Shown one piece after another: positions 1-5,623 of a DNA stretch of 5,623 nucleotides. The position numbers and the translations under genes are program-made. The first letter of the stretch is position 1. Each line of letters starts with the position of its first letter. The DNA comes from Caryophanales bacterium (lineage in GTDB: Bacteria; Bacillota; Bacilli; Alicyclobacillales; SLC66): contig DAIELO010000085.1 of assembly GCA_027341705.1 (NCBI GenBank), positions 1 through 5,623 of the forward strand. Direction: 5' to 3'. The notes under the pieces were generated by a model. It did no database searches and had not been told where the DNA came from. It saw only the letters and a program-made list of their open reading frames with translations.

Positions 1-1025
1 TTGGGGACACCACCATGATATTTGAGTGCACGTATGGTGGATACGATGACCACTGCTGCGGGGCTCAAGCTGCCTTTTCGACATTTGATGTCAAAGAATT
101 TTTCTGCTCCCAGATCAGACCCGAAACCTGCTTCGGTAATCACTACGTCGCCAAGTTTTAATGCCATTTTAGTGGCTGTGATGCTGTTGCATCCGTGAGC
201 GATGTTAGCAAAGGGACCGCCGTGGATGAAGGCCGGTGTGTTCTCTGTTGTTTGCACTAAATTAGGGTGGATCACATCTTTGAGCAGAGCGGTCATTGCA
301 CCCTGCGCACCCAAATCTCTTACATAAACGGGTGTGTGCTCATCTGTATATCCGATGAGTATGTTAGCTAACGCTTCTTTTAATTCTTCTACATTTTCTA
401 CAAGGCACATGATCGCCATGATTTCGGAAGCGACTGTAATGTCAAAACCCGTTTCTCGGGTAACGCCATTGTTGTTGCCACCAAGACCGATAACGATTTG
501 CCTTAATGCACGGTCATTGATGTCTAGCACGCGTCGCCAAGTGATACGGTCTGGGTTGAGGTGTAAAGAATTTCCTTGGTACAGATGATTGTCAATCAAT
601 GCGGCCAGTAAATTATGAGCGGACGTGATGGCGTGAAAGTCTCCTGTAAAATGCAAATTGATTTCTTCCATCGGGACCACTTGGGCATTGCCACCACCCG
701 CTGCGCCTCCTTTCAGGCCGAAATTGGGGCCTAGTGAAGGTTCGCGCAATGCGGCGATGGCATGGACGCCGATCTTGTTCATCGCTTGTGAAAGGCCAAC
801 CGTGACGGTGGATTTACCTTCCCCAGCTGGTGTGGGGCTCATTGCCGTCACAAGGACAAGATTGCCGTCAGGTTTGTCTTTTAATTTTTGTAACACTTTA
901 AGATCTACTTTTGCCTTGAAATGTCCGTAAGGGATCCACTCATCTTCTGAAAGTCCAAGGTTCTGCGCGATTGTCTTGATGGGAATAAGATGTGCAGATT
1001 GCGCAATTTCGATGTCTGTTTTCAA
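1..1025 (-). CDS. fhs: Formate--tetrahydrofolate ligase, N-terminal part (3' end cut by window edge)
   Basis: This enzyme (10-formyltetrahydrofolate synthetase, EC 6.3.4.3) joins formate to tetrahydrofolate using ATP, feeding cytoplasmic one-carbon metabolism. About 341 codons are visible; the family is usually about 550-560 residues, so roughly 215 C-terminal residues lie off the left edge. Reading from the TTG, I see the ATP-binding loop TPAGEGKST (residues 65-73), the REPSLGP motif (94-100), the glycine-rich segment after [11 protein letters not shown] (102-112), [17 protein letters not shown] (159-175) and [16 protein letters not shown] (193-208), all hallmarks of the family. The TTG start is chosen because an in-frame TAG immediately precedes it and a strong AAGGTGG site lies 8 bases upstream; no in-frame ATG occurs until residue 62, inside the ATP-binding core. 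It is transcribed divergently from the small plus-strand gene and separated from the panD operon, so it is probably an independent unit. No frameshift is seen. Identity is very sure. Confidence 0.97.
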   Translation of the reverse strand, partial: MKTDIEIAQSAHLIPIKTIAQNLGLSEDEWIPYGHFKAKVDLKVLQKLKDKPDGNLVLVTAMSPTPAGEGKSTVTVGLSQAMNKIGVHAIAALREPSLGPNFGLKGGAAGGGNAQVVPMEEINLHFTGDFHAITSAHNLLAALIDNHLYQGNSLHLNPDRITWRRVLDINDRALRQIVIGLGGNNNGVTRETGFDITVASEIMAIMCLVENVEELKEALANILIGYTDEHTPVYVRDLGAQGAMTALLKDVIHPNLVQTTENTPAFIHGGPFANIAHGCNSITATKMALKLGDVVITEAGFGSDLGAEKFFDIKCRKGSLSPAAVVIVSTIRALKYHGGVP

Positions 1026-1033
1026 CTAAAAAG

Positions 1034-1040
1034 CCACCTT
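1034..1040 (-). promoter_or_regulatory. Ribosome binding site for fhs
   Basis: The minus strand reads AAGGTGG, a near-complete anti-16S match, 8 bases before the TTG start of fhs. With the TAG stop directly abutting the TTG, this site fixes the start at base 1025. Confidence 0.8.
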
Positions 1041-1112
1041 TGTTTGAAGTCTTGCAGCGAAACAATTAATGACTCACATCATCCATTTATCATTTTAACT
1101 CATCTTTATAGC

Positions 1113-1164
1113 AACTGCGTATGTTTGAAAATTAAGTCTTATTTGTAATTGTGTACGTTTGCAA
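1113..1164. repeat. Imperfect direct repeat in the divergent intergenic region
   Basis: Two 18-base units, at 1113-1130 and 1147-1164, match at 14 of 18 positions with a 34-base offset (shared pattern AA.TG.GTA.GTTTG.AA). The second unit lies between the proposed -35 and -10 boxes of the plus-strand promoter. A partial third copy, TGTTTGAA, occurs at 1041-1048 next to the fhs ribosome binding site. The arrangement would suit a regulator binding site, but the region is AT-rich and chance similarity is possible. Confidence 0.35.
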
Positions 1165-1170
1165 TATAAT
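1143..1170 (+). promoter_or_regulatory. Putative sigma-A promoter for the small plus-strand gene
   Basis: A perfect -10 box TATAAT is at 1165-1170. A 4-of-6 -35 match, TTGTAA, is at 1143-1148, with a 16-base spacer. Transcription would begin near 1177, giving a leader of about 60 bases before the ATG at 1240. If real, it rules out the in-frame TTG at 1159 as a start, because that TTG lies upstream of the transcript's 5' end. I found no comparably convincing promoter for fhs on the opposite strand of the same 214-base interval. Confidence 0.5.
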
Positions 1171-1239
1171 TTAGTACTGGTTGATTTTTTGCATAATTCC
1201 AATGACAATAGAGATGTAGAATTAGAAGGAAGTGGGAAG

Positions 1240-1440
1240 ATGGAAATACCGAAATTTCCTATTGAAATCGAGATGGAAGGAATTGTTTTTACAGCTATGG
1301 GATTGCGCAAAGTTAGTGGTCGTCGATGGATTGCGCAAGCGTATACGATTCATCCAGTACTTGGTAGACAAGAAGTGGTGAGTCCTTCTGTTTTGTACCG
1401 ATTAGCGGAACAAATCTTAAATGGTGCTACCAGCAATTAA
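1240..1440 (+). CDS. Small hypothetical protein, 66 residues
   Basis: I do not recognise this protein. The ATG at 1240 is preceded by AGAAGGA with the AAGGA core 9 bases upstream, and a TATAAT-type promoter lies about 70 bases upstream. An in-frame TTG at 1159 would give a 93-residue product, but it lacks a Shine-Dalgarno site and sits upstream of the -10 box. The 66-residue product starts with alternating acidic and hydrophobic residues (MEIPKFPIEIEMEGIVF), has a basic stretch GLRKVSGRRW (21-30) and ends in a probable helix VLYRLAEQILNG (51-62). There is no signal peptide, membrane segment or cysteine. A compact beta-rich domain followed by a helix is plausible, but no function can be given. 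It converges on the panD operon and diverges from fhs, so it is a single-gene unit. A real gene is likely because promoter, ribosome site and stop are well placed. Confidence 0.7.
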   Translation: MEIPKFPIEIEMEGIVFTAMGLRKVSGRRWIAQAYTIHPVLGRQEVVSPSVLYRLAEQILNGATSN

Positions 1441-1454
1441 TCGCTACAAAAATA

Positions 1455-1480
1455 AGGCTGGATGTATGGATATCCAGCCT
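1455..1480 (-). terminator. Rho-independent terminator of the panD operon
   Basis: A perfect 9-base-pair stem (AGGCTGGAT paired with ATCCAGCCT) encloses an 8-base loop. On the minus strand it is followed directly by TTATTTTTG, a usable T-tract, 15 bases past the panD stop codon. On the plus strand the hairpin begins 14 bases after the small gene's stop but is followed by GTGATAAATC, which has no T-run, so termination in that direction would be weaker. It marks panD as the last gene of its operon. Confidence 0.8.
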
Positions 1481-1495
1481 GTGATAAATCAAGCA

Positions 1496-1873
1496 TTATA
1501 GTTCCCACAATGGATGGGATTCAATGGTTGTTATTTTATTTTTTTCATCAACATGTACCACATTGGCGATGGTTTTCTCATATTCCTCATCAGTTACCGA
1601 GGCAAGAGATAATATGATCACCAAATCAGTGGGTTGGAATAGACGTGCCGGTGGGCCGTTAAGGCAGATGGTACCAGATCCAGCTTCAGCAGGAATCGCA
1701 TACGTCCTCCACAATGCTGCATTTGCGACATTGGTTACCTGCACCATTTCGTATGGTCGTAAATTAATCGCATCCATTAGCGCACGATCAATTGTGATAC
1801 TCCCAACGTAGTCGAGTCTGGCTTCTGTTACGGTAGCGCGATGAATTTTGCCTTTGCAGATGTCACGAAACAA
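1496..1873 (-). CDS. panD: PanD-type pyruvoyl-dependent decarboxylase (aspartate 1-decarboxylase family), atypical active site
   Basis: Known PanD decarboxylates L-aspartate to beta-alanine for pantothenate in the cytoplasm; the proenzyme cleaves itself at Gly24-Ser25 to form a pyruvoyl group. The 125-residue length is normal (about 126-127). Lys9, His11-Arg12-Ala13-Thr14-Val15, Tyr22, the cleavage site YVGSIT (Gly24-Ser25), Thr57, Tyr58 and Asn72-Gly73 are all present, so self-processing should occur. Two positions are unlike E. coli, M. tuberculosis and B. subtilis PanD as I recall them: Arg54 is Leu, with an Arg two residues later at 56, and the Ala74-Ala75 pair is Pro-Pro. No gap is needed in the alignment from residue 1 to 75. 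The TTG start is chosen because it aligns with the family N-terminus and AGGGAGG lies 10 bases upstream. It is the last gene of the operon, 86 bases after the aminotransferase, with no panB or panC visible. Substrate may be aspartate or a related acidic amino acid such as cysteate; the family call is firm, the substrate is not. Confidence 0.93.
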   Translation of the reverse strand: MFRDICKGKIHRATVTEARLDYVGSITIDRALMDAINLRPYEMVQVTNVANAALWRTYAIPAEAGSGTICLNGPPARLFQPTDLVIILSLASVTDEEYEKTIANVVHVDEKNKITTIESHPLWEL

Positions 1874-1883
1874 TTTTGATCAA

Positions 1884-1890
1884 CCTCCCT
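1884..1890 (-). promoter_or_regulatory. Ribosome binding site for the panD-type gene
   Basis: AGGGAGG on the minus strand lies 10 bases before the TTG at 1873 and supports that non-ATG start. A second TTG directly after the site is in another frame. Confidence 0.7.
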
Positions 1891-1922
1891 GTGTATTGTA
1901 AAGGTAAATTCAAAACAAATAA

Positions 1923-1953
1923 AGTATAAAACTATCCAATTAGCAAATTCCAA
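1923..1953 (-). promoter_or_regulatory. Weak candidate internal promoter ahead of the panD-type gene
   Basis: In the 86-base gap after the aminotransferase, the minus strand carries TATACT (1923-1928, 5 of 6 to the -10 consensus) and TTGGAA (1948-1953, 4 of 6 to -35). The 19-base spacer is longer than ideal. It would give a leader of about 43 bases. The gap is the only sizeable one in the operon, so separate expression of the decarboxylase is possible, but readthrough from upstream is equally compatible. Confidence 0.22.
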
Positions 1954-1959
1954 TGCTAT

Positions 1960-3327
1960 TTATACGATGGCTTCGATCGCTGACCTTACTGCATTTTTTA
2001 TGGTCATGATCTGTTCTTCGTTGGTGATGAGGGGTGGTGCTATGGTAAGCACGTTGTTTAAGCCAGCCACAGTATCTCCATTACGACCAATAATTACGCC
2101 TGCATTTTTACATGCTGCGATAATTTGAACCATCTGCAAAGAAGGGAGTGGGTCGCGCGTCTCTTGGTTGGATACAAGTTCGATGCCAGCCAAAAGCCCA
2201 ATTCCGCGCACGTCACCGACGATAGGTAATGTTTTTAATTCGTTCAAATTTTGAAGCAACAAATAGCCTAGTTCTTGTGAACGTTTGACAAGATCAAGTT
2301 CATCAAATATCGCGAGATTTTCAAGCGCAGCGGCACAACTGACGGGATGACCGCCGAAGGTGTTGACATGGCGAAATCTCGAATATTCCCCTTCTGCCGC
2401 AACAAACACTTCGTAAATTTCAGGTCGAACCGCGACAGCGGAAAGTGGCAGGTAGGCGCTGGTGATCCCTTTTGCCATGGTCACGAAGTCAGGGGTAATA
2501 TGGCTGTGCTGAAATCCAAAGTTTTTCCCTGTGCGTCCAAAGCCGTTGATGACCTCGTCTGAAATCAGCAGAATATCGTATTTTCTACATATTTCAGCTA
2601 CCAGCGGCATGTAGTTTGGCGGCGGGATTAATACGCCACCACCAGTGATAAACGGTTCCATAATCATGGCAGCAATTGTCTCTGGGCCTTCCCAAAGAAT
2701 CGTTTTCTCAAGATCGTGCGCTAATTTTTCCCCATATGCCTCAAGCTGATTTTCTGCACGGTCGCGATAGGGATCAGGAGGATGGACGTGAATAAAGCCC
2801 GGCATCAATGGTTCGTAGCCGTATTTGCGCTGTTGTTGGCCAGTAGCTGAGAGTGCGCCCATTGTAGAGCCGTGATAGGCGCGATAACGGGAGATAATCT
2901 TAAATTTCGTCGATTGACCTTTTAGAAAGTGGTATTGCCTAGCCATTTTAAATGCTGTTTCATTCGCTTCAGAACCACTGTTTGCATAAAAAATGCGGTA
3001 GGGAAAATCTAATAGTTCATTAAGTTTTTCAGCCAATTTCGCACCAGGAATGTGTGCAGCGGTCATCGGAGCGTAGGATAACTGTACCATTTGTTCGTAT
3101 GCTTTTTTGGCTATCCGCTCATGACCATATCCGGCGTTCACACACCAAAGACCTGACATCGCGTCAAGATAACGATTGCCTTGCACATCTTGTACGAATA
3201 CTCCTTGCGCGCTCTCTACCATCCACGCATCATTTTCTGTTGGACCAAAAGAATGCCACACATGATGGCGGTCAGCTGTTTGTAATTCCTCGATTGAGGG
3301 GGAGGTGTCATCTTGGACAATGCTCAT
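1960..3327 (-). CDS. Class III omega-aminotransferase, taurine/beta-alanine:pyruvate aminotransferase-like
   Basis: This is a complete, 455-residue PLP-dependent class III (fold type I) aminotransferase. Such enzymes move the terminal amino group of an omega-amino acid to pyruvate, giving alanine and a semialdehyde. Visible landmarks are the YLDAMSGLWCVNAGYG segment (53-68), the phosphate-binding NSGSEANE (116-123), the cofactor-stacking YHG (151-153), the PLP-nitrogen aspartate Asp257 in ISDEV, the Schiff-base lysine Lys286 in MAKG, and TFGGHP (323-328). The ISRYRAYHGSTMGALSATGQ segment and the following RKYGYEPLMPGF resemble taurine:pyruvate aminotransferases as I remember them, but beta-alanine and GABA enzymes are close relatives, so the amine is not settled. 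The ATG is supported by a GAAAGGAT site with its AAGGA core 9 bases upstream. It lies 28 bases after the aldehyde dehydrogenase and 86 bases before the decarboxylase; its likely amine donor is the product of that decarboxylase and its aldehyde the substrate of the dehydrogenase. No damage is seen. Confidence 0.93.
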   Translation of the reverse strand: MSIVQDDTSPSIEELQTADRHHVWHSFGPTENDAWMVESAQGVFVQDVQGNRYLDAMSGLWCVNAGYGHERIAKKAYEQMVQLSYAPMTAAHIPGAKLAEKLNELLDFPYRIFYANSGSEANETAFKMARQYHFLKGQSTKFKIISRYRAYHGSTMGALSATGQQQRKYGYEPLMPGFIHVHPPDPYRDRAENQLEAYGEKLAHDLEKTILWEGPETIAAMIMEPFITGGGVLIPPPNYMPLVAEICRKYDILLISDEVINGFGRTGKNFGFQHSHITPDFVTMAKGITSAYLPLSAVAVRPEIYEVFVAAEGEYSRFRHVNTFGGHPVSCAAALENLAIFDELDLVKRSQELGYLLLQNLNELKTLPIVGDVRGIGLLAGIELVSNQETRDPLPSLQMVQIIAACKNAGVIIGRNGDTVAGLNNVLTIAPPLITNEEQIMTIKNAVRSAIEAIV

Positions 3328-3355
3328 TATCGCGCATCCTTTCTTAACTGAAACA

Positions 3356-4792
3356 TTAATACAATTTATGGCGAATAGTAATTACTTTGGTGTGGCTCAT
3401 GTAATCGATGGAAGCGCGAGATCCTTCCTTGCCGATGCCACTGCTTTTGATGCCTCCGTAAGGCATGGTGTCAGGGCGCGCGGTAGAAGATTGATTGATA
3501 TTGACACTGCCTATTTTCAGTCCATGCGCGATGGCAAAAGCAGTTTGCAAATCATTGGTAAATACGCCAGCTTGTAAGCCGAAATCACTGTCATTGCATT
3601 TCTCGATTACTTCATTCACTGTTTGATAAGATAAAATATTGACGACGGGGCCAAATAGTTCCTTGCTCATTACGTCCATATCAGGCTTGACTTGAGTAAG
3701 TACGATGGGTGGCATTAGCTTACCCTCCCTGGCTCCCCCTGAGAGCGCTACCGCTCCCTGCGTAACGGCTTCACTCACCCAACGTTCAATGCGCAAAGCA
3801 GCGTTGGTGCTAATCAGTGGGCCTACCTCTGTAGCATCATCCATTGGGTCACCCAGTTGTAGTTTTTTTACACGTGCCATGAAGTGCTCCAAAAAAGAAT
3901 CAAGTATGTCTTGATGTACAAAGATCCGTTGGGCTGACACACAGACTTGTCCAGCAAAGGAAAAAGCAGCTTTCACCAATGCTTCTACTGTGGTAGTAAG
4001 ATCTGCATCATGGTGAACGATGTTGGGAGCATTGGAGCCTAACTCCAGAATGACGGGGCGCAGACCCGAATTCGCCTTGATGTCTTCACCGACAGTGACG
4101 CTGCCGGTAAAGGTATAAAGGGCGATGCGAGGGTCTGCAACTAACGCTTGACCAACACTGGCTCCGCCGTAAACTAAATTCAGGTATCCCTTAGGTAAAC
4201 CAGCATCCATCATCAGTTCGACGATGAAGGCACCTGTTGCGGGTGTAGCATCGGCTGGTTTTAATATGACAGCATTACCTGCGGCCAAGGCAGGCCCAAT
4301 TTTAAGCGAGGTAATATTAAAAGGAAAATTAAATGGGGTAATGGCACAGATCACTCCCAATGGTTCCTTGACCGTCATGCTGATAATCCGCTCTCCATCC
4401 ACGGAATCTTGTTCTTCTGTGAATCCATGTTGGCGAGCCGCTTCTTCCGATGCTGCCTTGTAATTCGCGATAGCTCGGCCCACTTCTAAACGAGCATCAC
4501 GAATTGGTTTGCCTGTCTCTAACGTGAGCAGACGAGCCGCTTCTTCATGACGTTGTGCAAGCAGTTCGGATGCTCTTGATAGTATGTTTGCCCTCGTGCG
4601 TGGCGTTAATTCGTGTGCCGCAGCTGCTTGTGCTACCTGTATGGCTTCGTTAATTTCGTTGTGATCAGCTTCTGCATAGGTAAAGACGATTTCATCATTC
4701 CATGGATTTCTAATTTGGATTAAAGCGTCATCATCTACTGTTTTAGTGAGCCACTCTCCGTTAATAAAACTGCTTTTGACTGTTGCACTCAC
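3356..4792 (-). CDS. NAD(P)-dependent aldehyde dehydrogenase, semialdehyde/lactaldehyde type
   Basis: A complete 478-residue member of the aldehyde dehydrogenase superfamily, oxidising an aldehyde to its acid in the cytoplasm. Landmarks: Asn155 in TPFNFPFN, Lys178 in LKPADATP, the Rossmann loop FTGSVTVG (228-235), the general base Glu250 in ELGSN, the nucleophile Cys284 in GQVCVSAQR, Glu378 in KELFGP, and the C-terminal RPDTMPYGGIKSSGIGKEG (439-457). The MPYGGIK-SG ending is typical of lactaldehyde, phosphonoacetaldehyde and related dehydrogenases rather than CoA-acylating malonate-semialdehyde dehydrogenases, so the product is more likely a free acid. Where NAD-specific members often have Glu after Lys-Pro-x, this one has Asp181, leaving the cofactor choice open. 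The GTG start overlaps the upstream gene's stop (GTGA) and has AGGGGGA 6 bases upstream, indicating translational coupling. Its physiological aldehyde is probably the neighbour aminotransferase's product: malonate semialdehyde or sulfoacetaldehyde. Confidence 0.92.
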   Translation of the reverse strand: MSATVKSSFINGEWLTKTVDDDALIQIRNPWNDEIVFTYAEADHNEINEAIQVAQAAAAHELTPRTRANILSRASELLAQRHEEAARLLTLETGKPIRDARLEVGRAIANYKAASEEAARQHGFTEEQDSVDGERIISMTVKEPLGVICAITPFNFPFNITSLKIGPALAAGNAVILKPADATPATGAFIVELMMDAGLPKGYLNLVYGGASVGQALVADPRIALYTFTGSVTVGEDIKANSGLRPVILELGSNAPNIVHHDADLTTTVEALVKAAFSFAGQVCVSAQRIFVHQDILDSFLEHFMARVKKLQLGDPMDDATEVGPLISTNAALRIERWVSEAVTQGAVALSGGAREGKLMPPIVLTQVKPDMDVMSKELFGPVVNILSYQTVNEVIEKCNDSDFGLQAGVFTNDLQTAFAIAHGLKIGSVNINQSSTARPDTMPYGGIKSSGIGKEGSRASIDYMSHTKVITIRHKLY

Positions 4793-5623
4793 AATAAATC
4801 CCCCTGAAATGCGAATGTCTTAGGCGCTGCAGTAATTTGATCTGTGTATTTTAAACCGGATCCAGTGTTCATTACTAATACAGTTTCATCTGGACGAATC
4901 CAACCTTGCTCGCGCAATTTGCGCACACCGGCAATTCCTGCCGCTCCTTCGGGACTGGTGTGTAGGCCATCTTTGCGAACTACGCTTTGTCGTTCTGCAT
5001 GAATTTGTTCATCATCGACACTGATGGCAATGCCGTCGGTATTCCTCAACACATCTAAGATGAGAAAATCGCCAAATGCTTTCGGAACGCGCATGCCAAA
5101 TGCGATAGTATGTGGGTCTTGCCATTCAACGGAAGTGCGATCGCCATTTTCAAAGGCACGAACAAGCGGGGCGCAACCTGATGCCTGCACAATGACAAAA
5201 CGAGGCATGCGGCGCTCTAACCAACCGAGCTCCTGTAGTTCACTTAATGCCTTGTAGATACCGATAACGCCGGCCCCACCGCCTGTTGGGTAGACGATTA
5301 CGTCTGGGATGGACCAATCAAATTGTTCTGCAATTTCAAATCCCATTGTCTTTTTACCTTCTAAGCGATAAGGCTCCTTGAGGGTTGACACGTCGTACCA
5401 AGTTTTGGACTTTACTAATTGAGGAAGAGTTTTACCCGCATCAGCAATTGTGCCATCAATCACATATAAATCGGCACCTGCAATTAGGCACTCTTTTTGA
5501 GGGGTAATAGGTGCTGATTTTGGCATTACTACCGTAATATCAATACCTGCTCTGGCGGCATAAAGCGACCAAGCTGCACCTGCATTGCCATTAGTTGGGA
5601 TGCCGAGGGCGCGTACGCCCATC
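4789..5623 (-). CDS. thrC: Threonine synthase-family PLP enzyme, C-terminal 277 residues (5' end cut by window edge)
   Basis: Fold-type II PLP enzyme of the threonine synthase family, which normally turns O-phospho-L-homoserine into threonine. The ATG at 5622 is unlikely to be the start: members are around 350-420 residues and the PLP lysine in the SFKxR-type motif lies before this point, so it should be off the right edge. In the visible part, numbering from that Met, I see the substrate-loop region PTNGNAGAAW (9-18), the STLKEPYRLEGKKTMG segment (79-94), the phosphate-binding loop PTGGGAG (112-118), SPEGAAG (223-229) and NTGSGLKY (252-259), which ends like many bacterial 'threonine synthase' proteins. 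The stop codon overlaps the GTG of the aldehyde dehydrogenase by 4 bases, so the two are coupled. No homoserine dehydrogenase or kinase gene is visible. Known homologues include cysteate synthase, so the substrate remains open; the symbol thrC denotes the family. Confidence 0.85.
   Translation of the reverse strand, partial: MGVRALGIPTNGNAGAAWSLYAARAGIDITVVMPKSAPITPQKECLIAGADLYVIDGTIADAGKTLPQLVKSKTWYDVSTLKEPYRLEGKKTMGFEIAEQFDWSIPDVIVYPTGGGAGVIGIYKALSELQELGWLERRMPRFVIVQASGCAPLVRAFENGDRTSVEWQDPHTIAFGMRVPKAFGDFLILDVLRNTDGIAISVDDEQIHAERQSVVRKDGLHTSPEGAAGIAGVRKLREQGWIRPDETVLVMNTGSGLKYTDQITAAPKTFAFQGDLL

Noticed and set aside
1026..1170. Minus-strand TAAAAT and TATAAA sequences as -10 boxes for fhs
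   Set aside because: Neither has a recognisable -35 box at 16-18 bases; in such AT-rich DNA these matches are expected by chance, so no fhs promoter is annotated.
1159..1239. In-frame TTG extension of the small plus-strand gene to 93 residues
   Set aside because: The TTG overlaps the promoter region just upstream of TATAAT and has no ribosome site, whereas the ATG at 1240 has a good one.
1095..1310. 71-codon minus-strand reading frame
   Set aside because: It lies antisense to the small plus-strand gene and its promoter, has low-complexity Ser/Ile composition and no convincing ribosome site.
1524..1811. 95-codon plus-strand reading frame
   Set aside because: It is the shadow of the panD-type gene, whose family motifs are unambiguous on the other strand.
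1895..1900. TACAAT on the minus strand as a -10 box for the panD-type gene
   Set aside because: Transcription would begin within or next to the ribosome binding site, and no -35 box is correctly spaced.
1941..1959. Short inverted repeat TAGCA...TGCTA just after the aminotransferase stop as a terminator
   Set aside because: The stem is only 5 AT-rich base pairs and no T-run follows directly, so it is unlikely to stop transcription before the panD-type gene.
1..5623. CRISPR arrays, tRNA/rRNA genes, insertion sequences or phage att sites
   Set aside because: No regularly spaced repeats, RNA-gene signatures, transposase motifs or long terminal repeats were seen; nearly all of the window is accounted for by coding sequence.

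Overview
The window looks like the chromosome of a moderate-GC Bacillota (Bacillus/Alicyclobacillus-like). This is judged from the Bacillus-like ThrC, PanD and formyl-THF ligase sequences, strong AGG-rich Shine-Dalgarno sites, frequent TTG/GTG starts and compact gene packing. The assignment is an inference from composition and protein character; no search was run.

Layout. Bases 1-1025 (minus strand) hold the N-terminal ~341 residues of formate--tetrahydrofolate ligase (fhs); its C-terminus lies beyond the left edge. Bases 1026-1239 are a divergent intergenic region with a good plus-strand promoter and an imperfect direct repeat. Bases 1240-1440 (plus) encode an unrecognised 66-residue protein. 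A hairpin with a T-rich tail on the minus strand (1455-1480) separates it from a converging four-gene minus-strand operon. In transcription order from the right edge, the operon is a threonine-synthase-family PLP enzyme (N-terminus outside the window), an NAD(P)-dependent aldehyde dehydrogenase, a class III omega-aminotransferase resembling taurine/beta-alanine:pyruvate aminotransferases, and a PanD-type pyruvoyl decarboxylase.

How the genes may work together. The last three genes form a readable chemical series: an alpha-decarboxylase makes an omega-amine, an omega-amine:pyruvate aminotransferase makes the semialdehyde, and an aldehyde dehydrogenase makes the acid. On the conventional reading this is aspartate -> beta-alanine -> malonate semialdehyde -> malonate or acetyl-CoA. 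The PanD copy, however, lacks the Arg54 that binds substrate in the known enzymes and has Pro-Pro in place of the conserved Ala-Ala after Asn72-Gly73. The aminotransferase resembles the taurine:pyruvate type, and threonine-synthase homologues are known that make L-cysteate. A sulfonate route (cysteate -> taurine -> sulfoacetaldehyde -> sulfoacetate) is therefore a testable alternative, and it is the most interesting possibility in the window.
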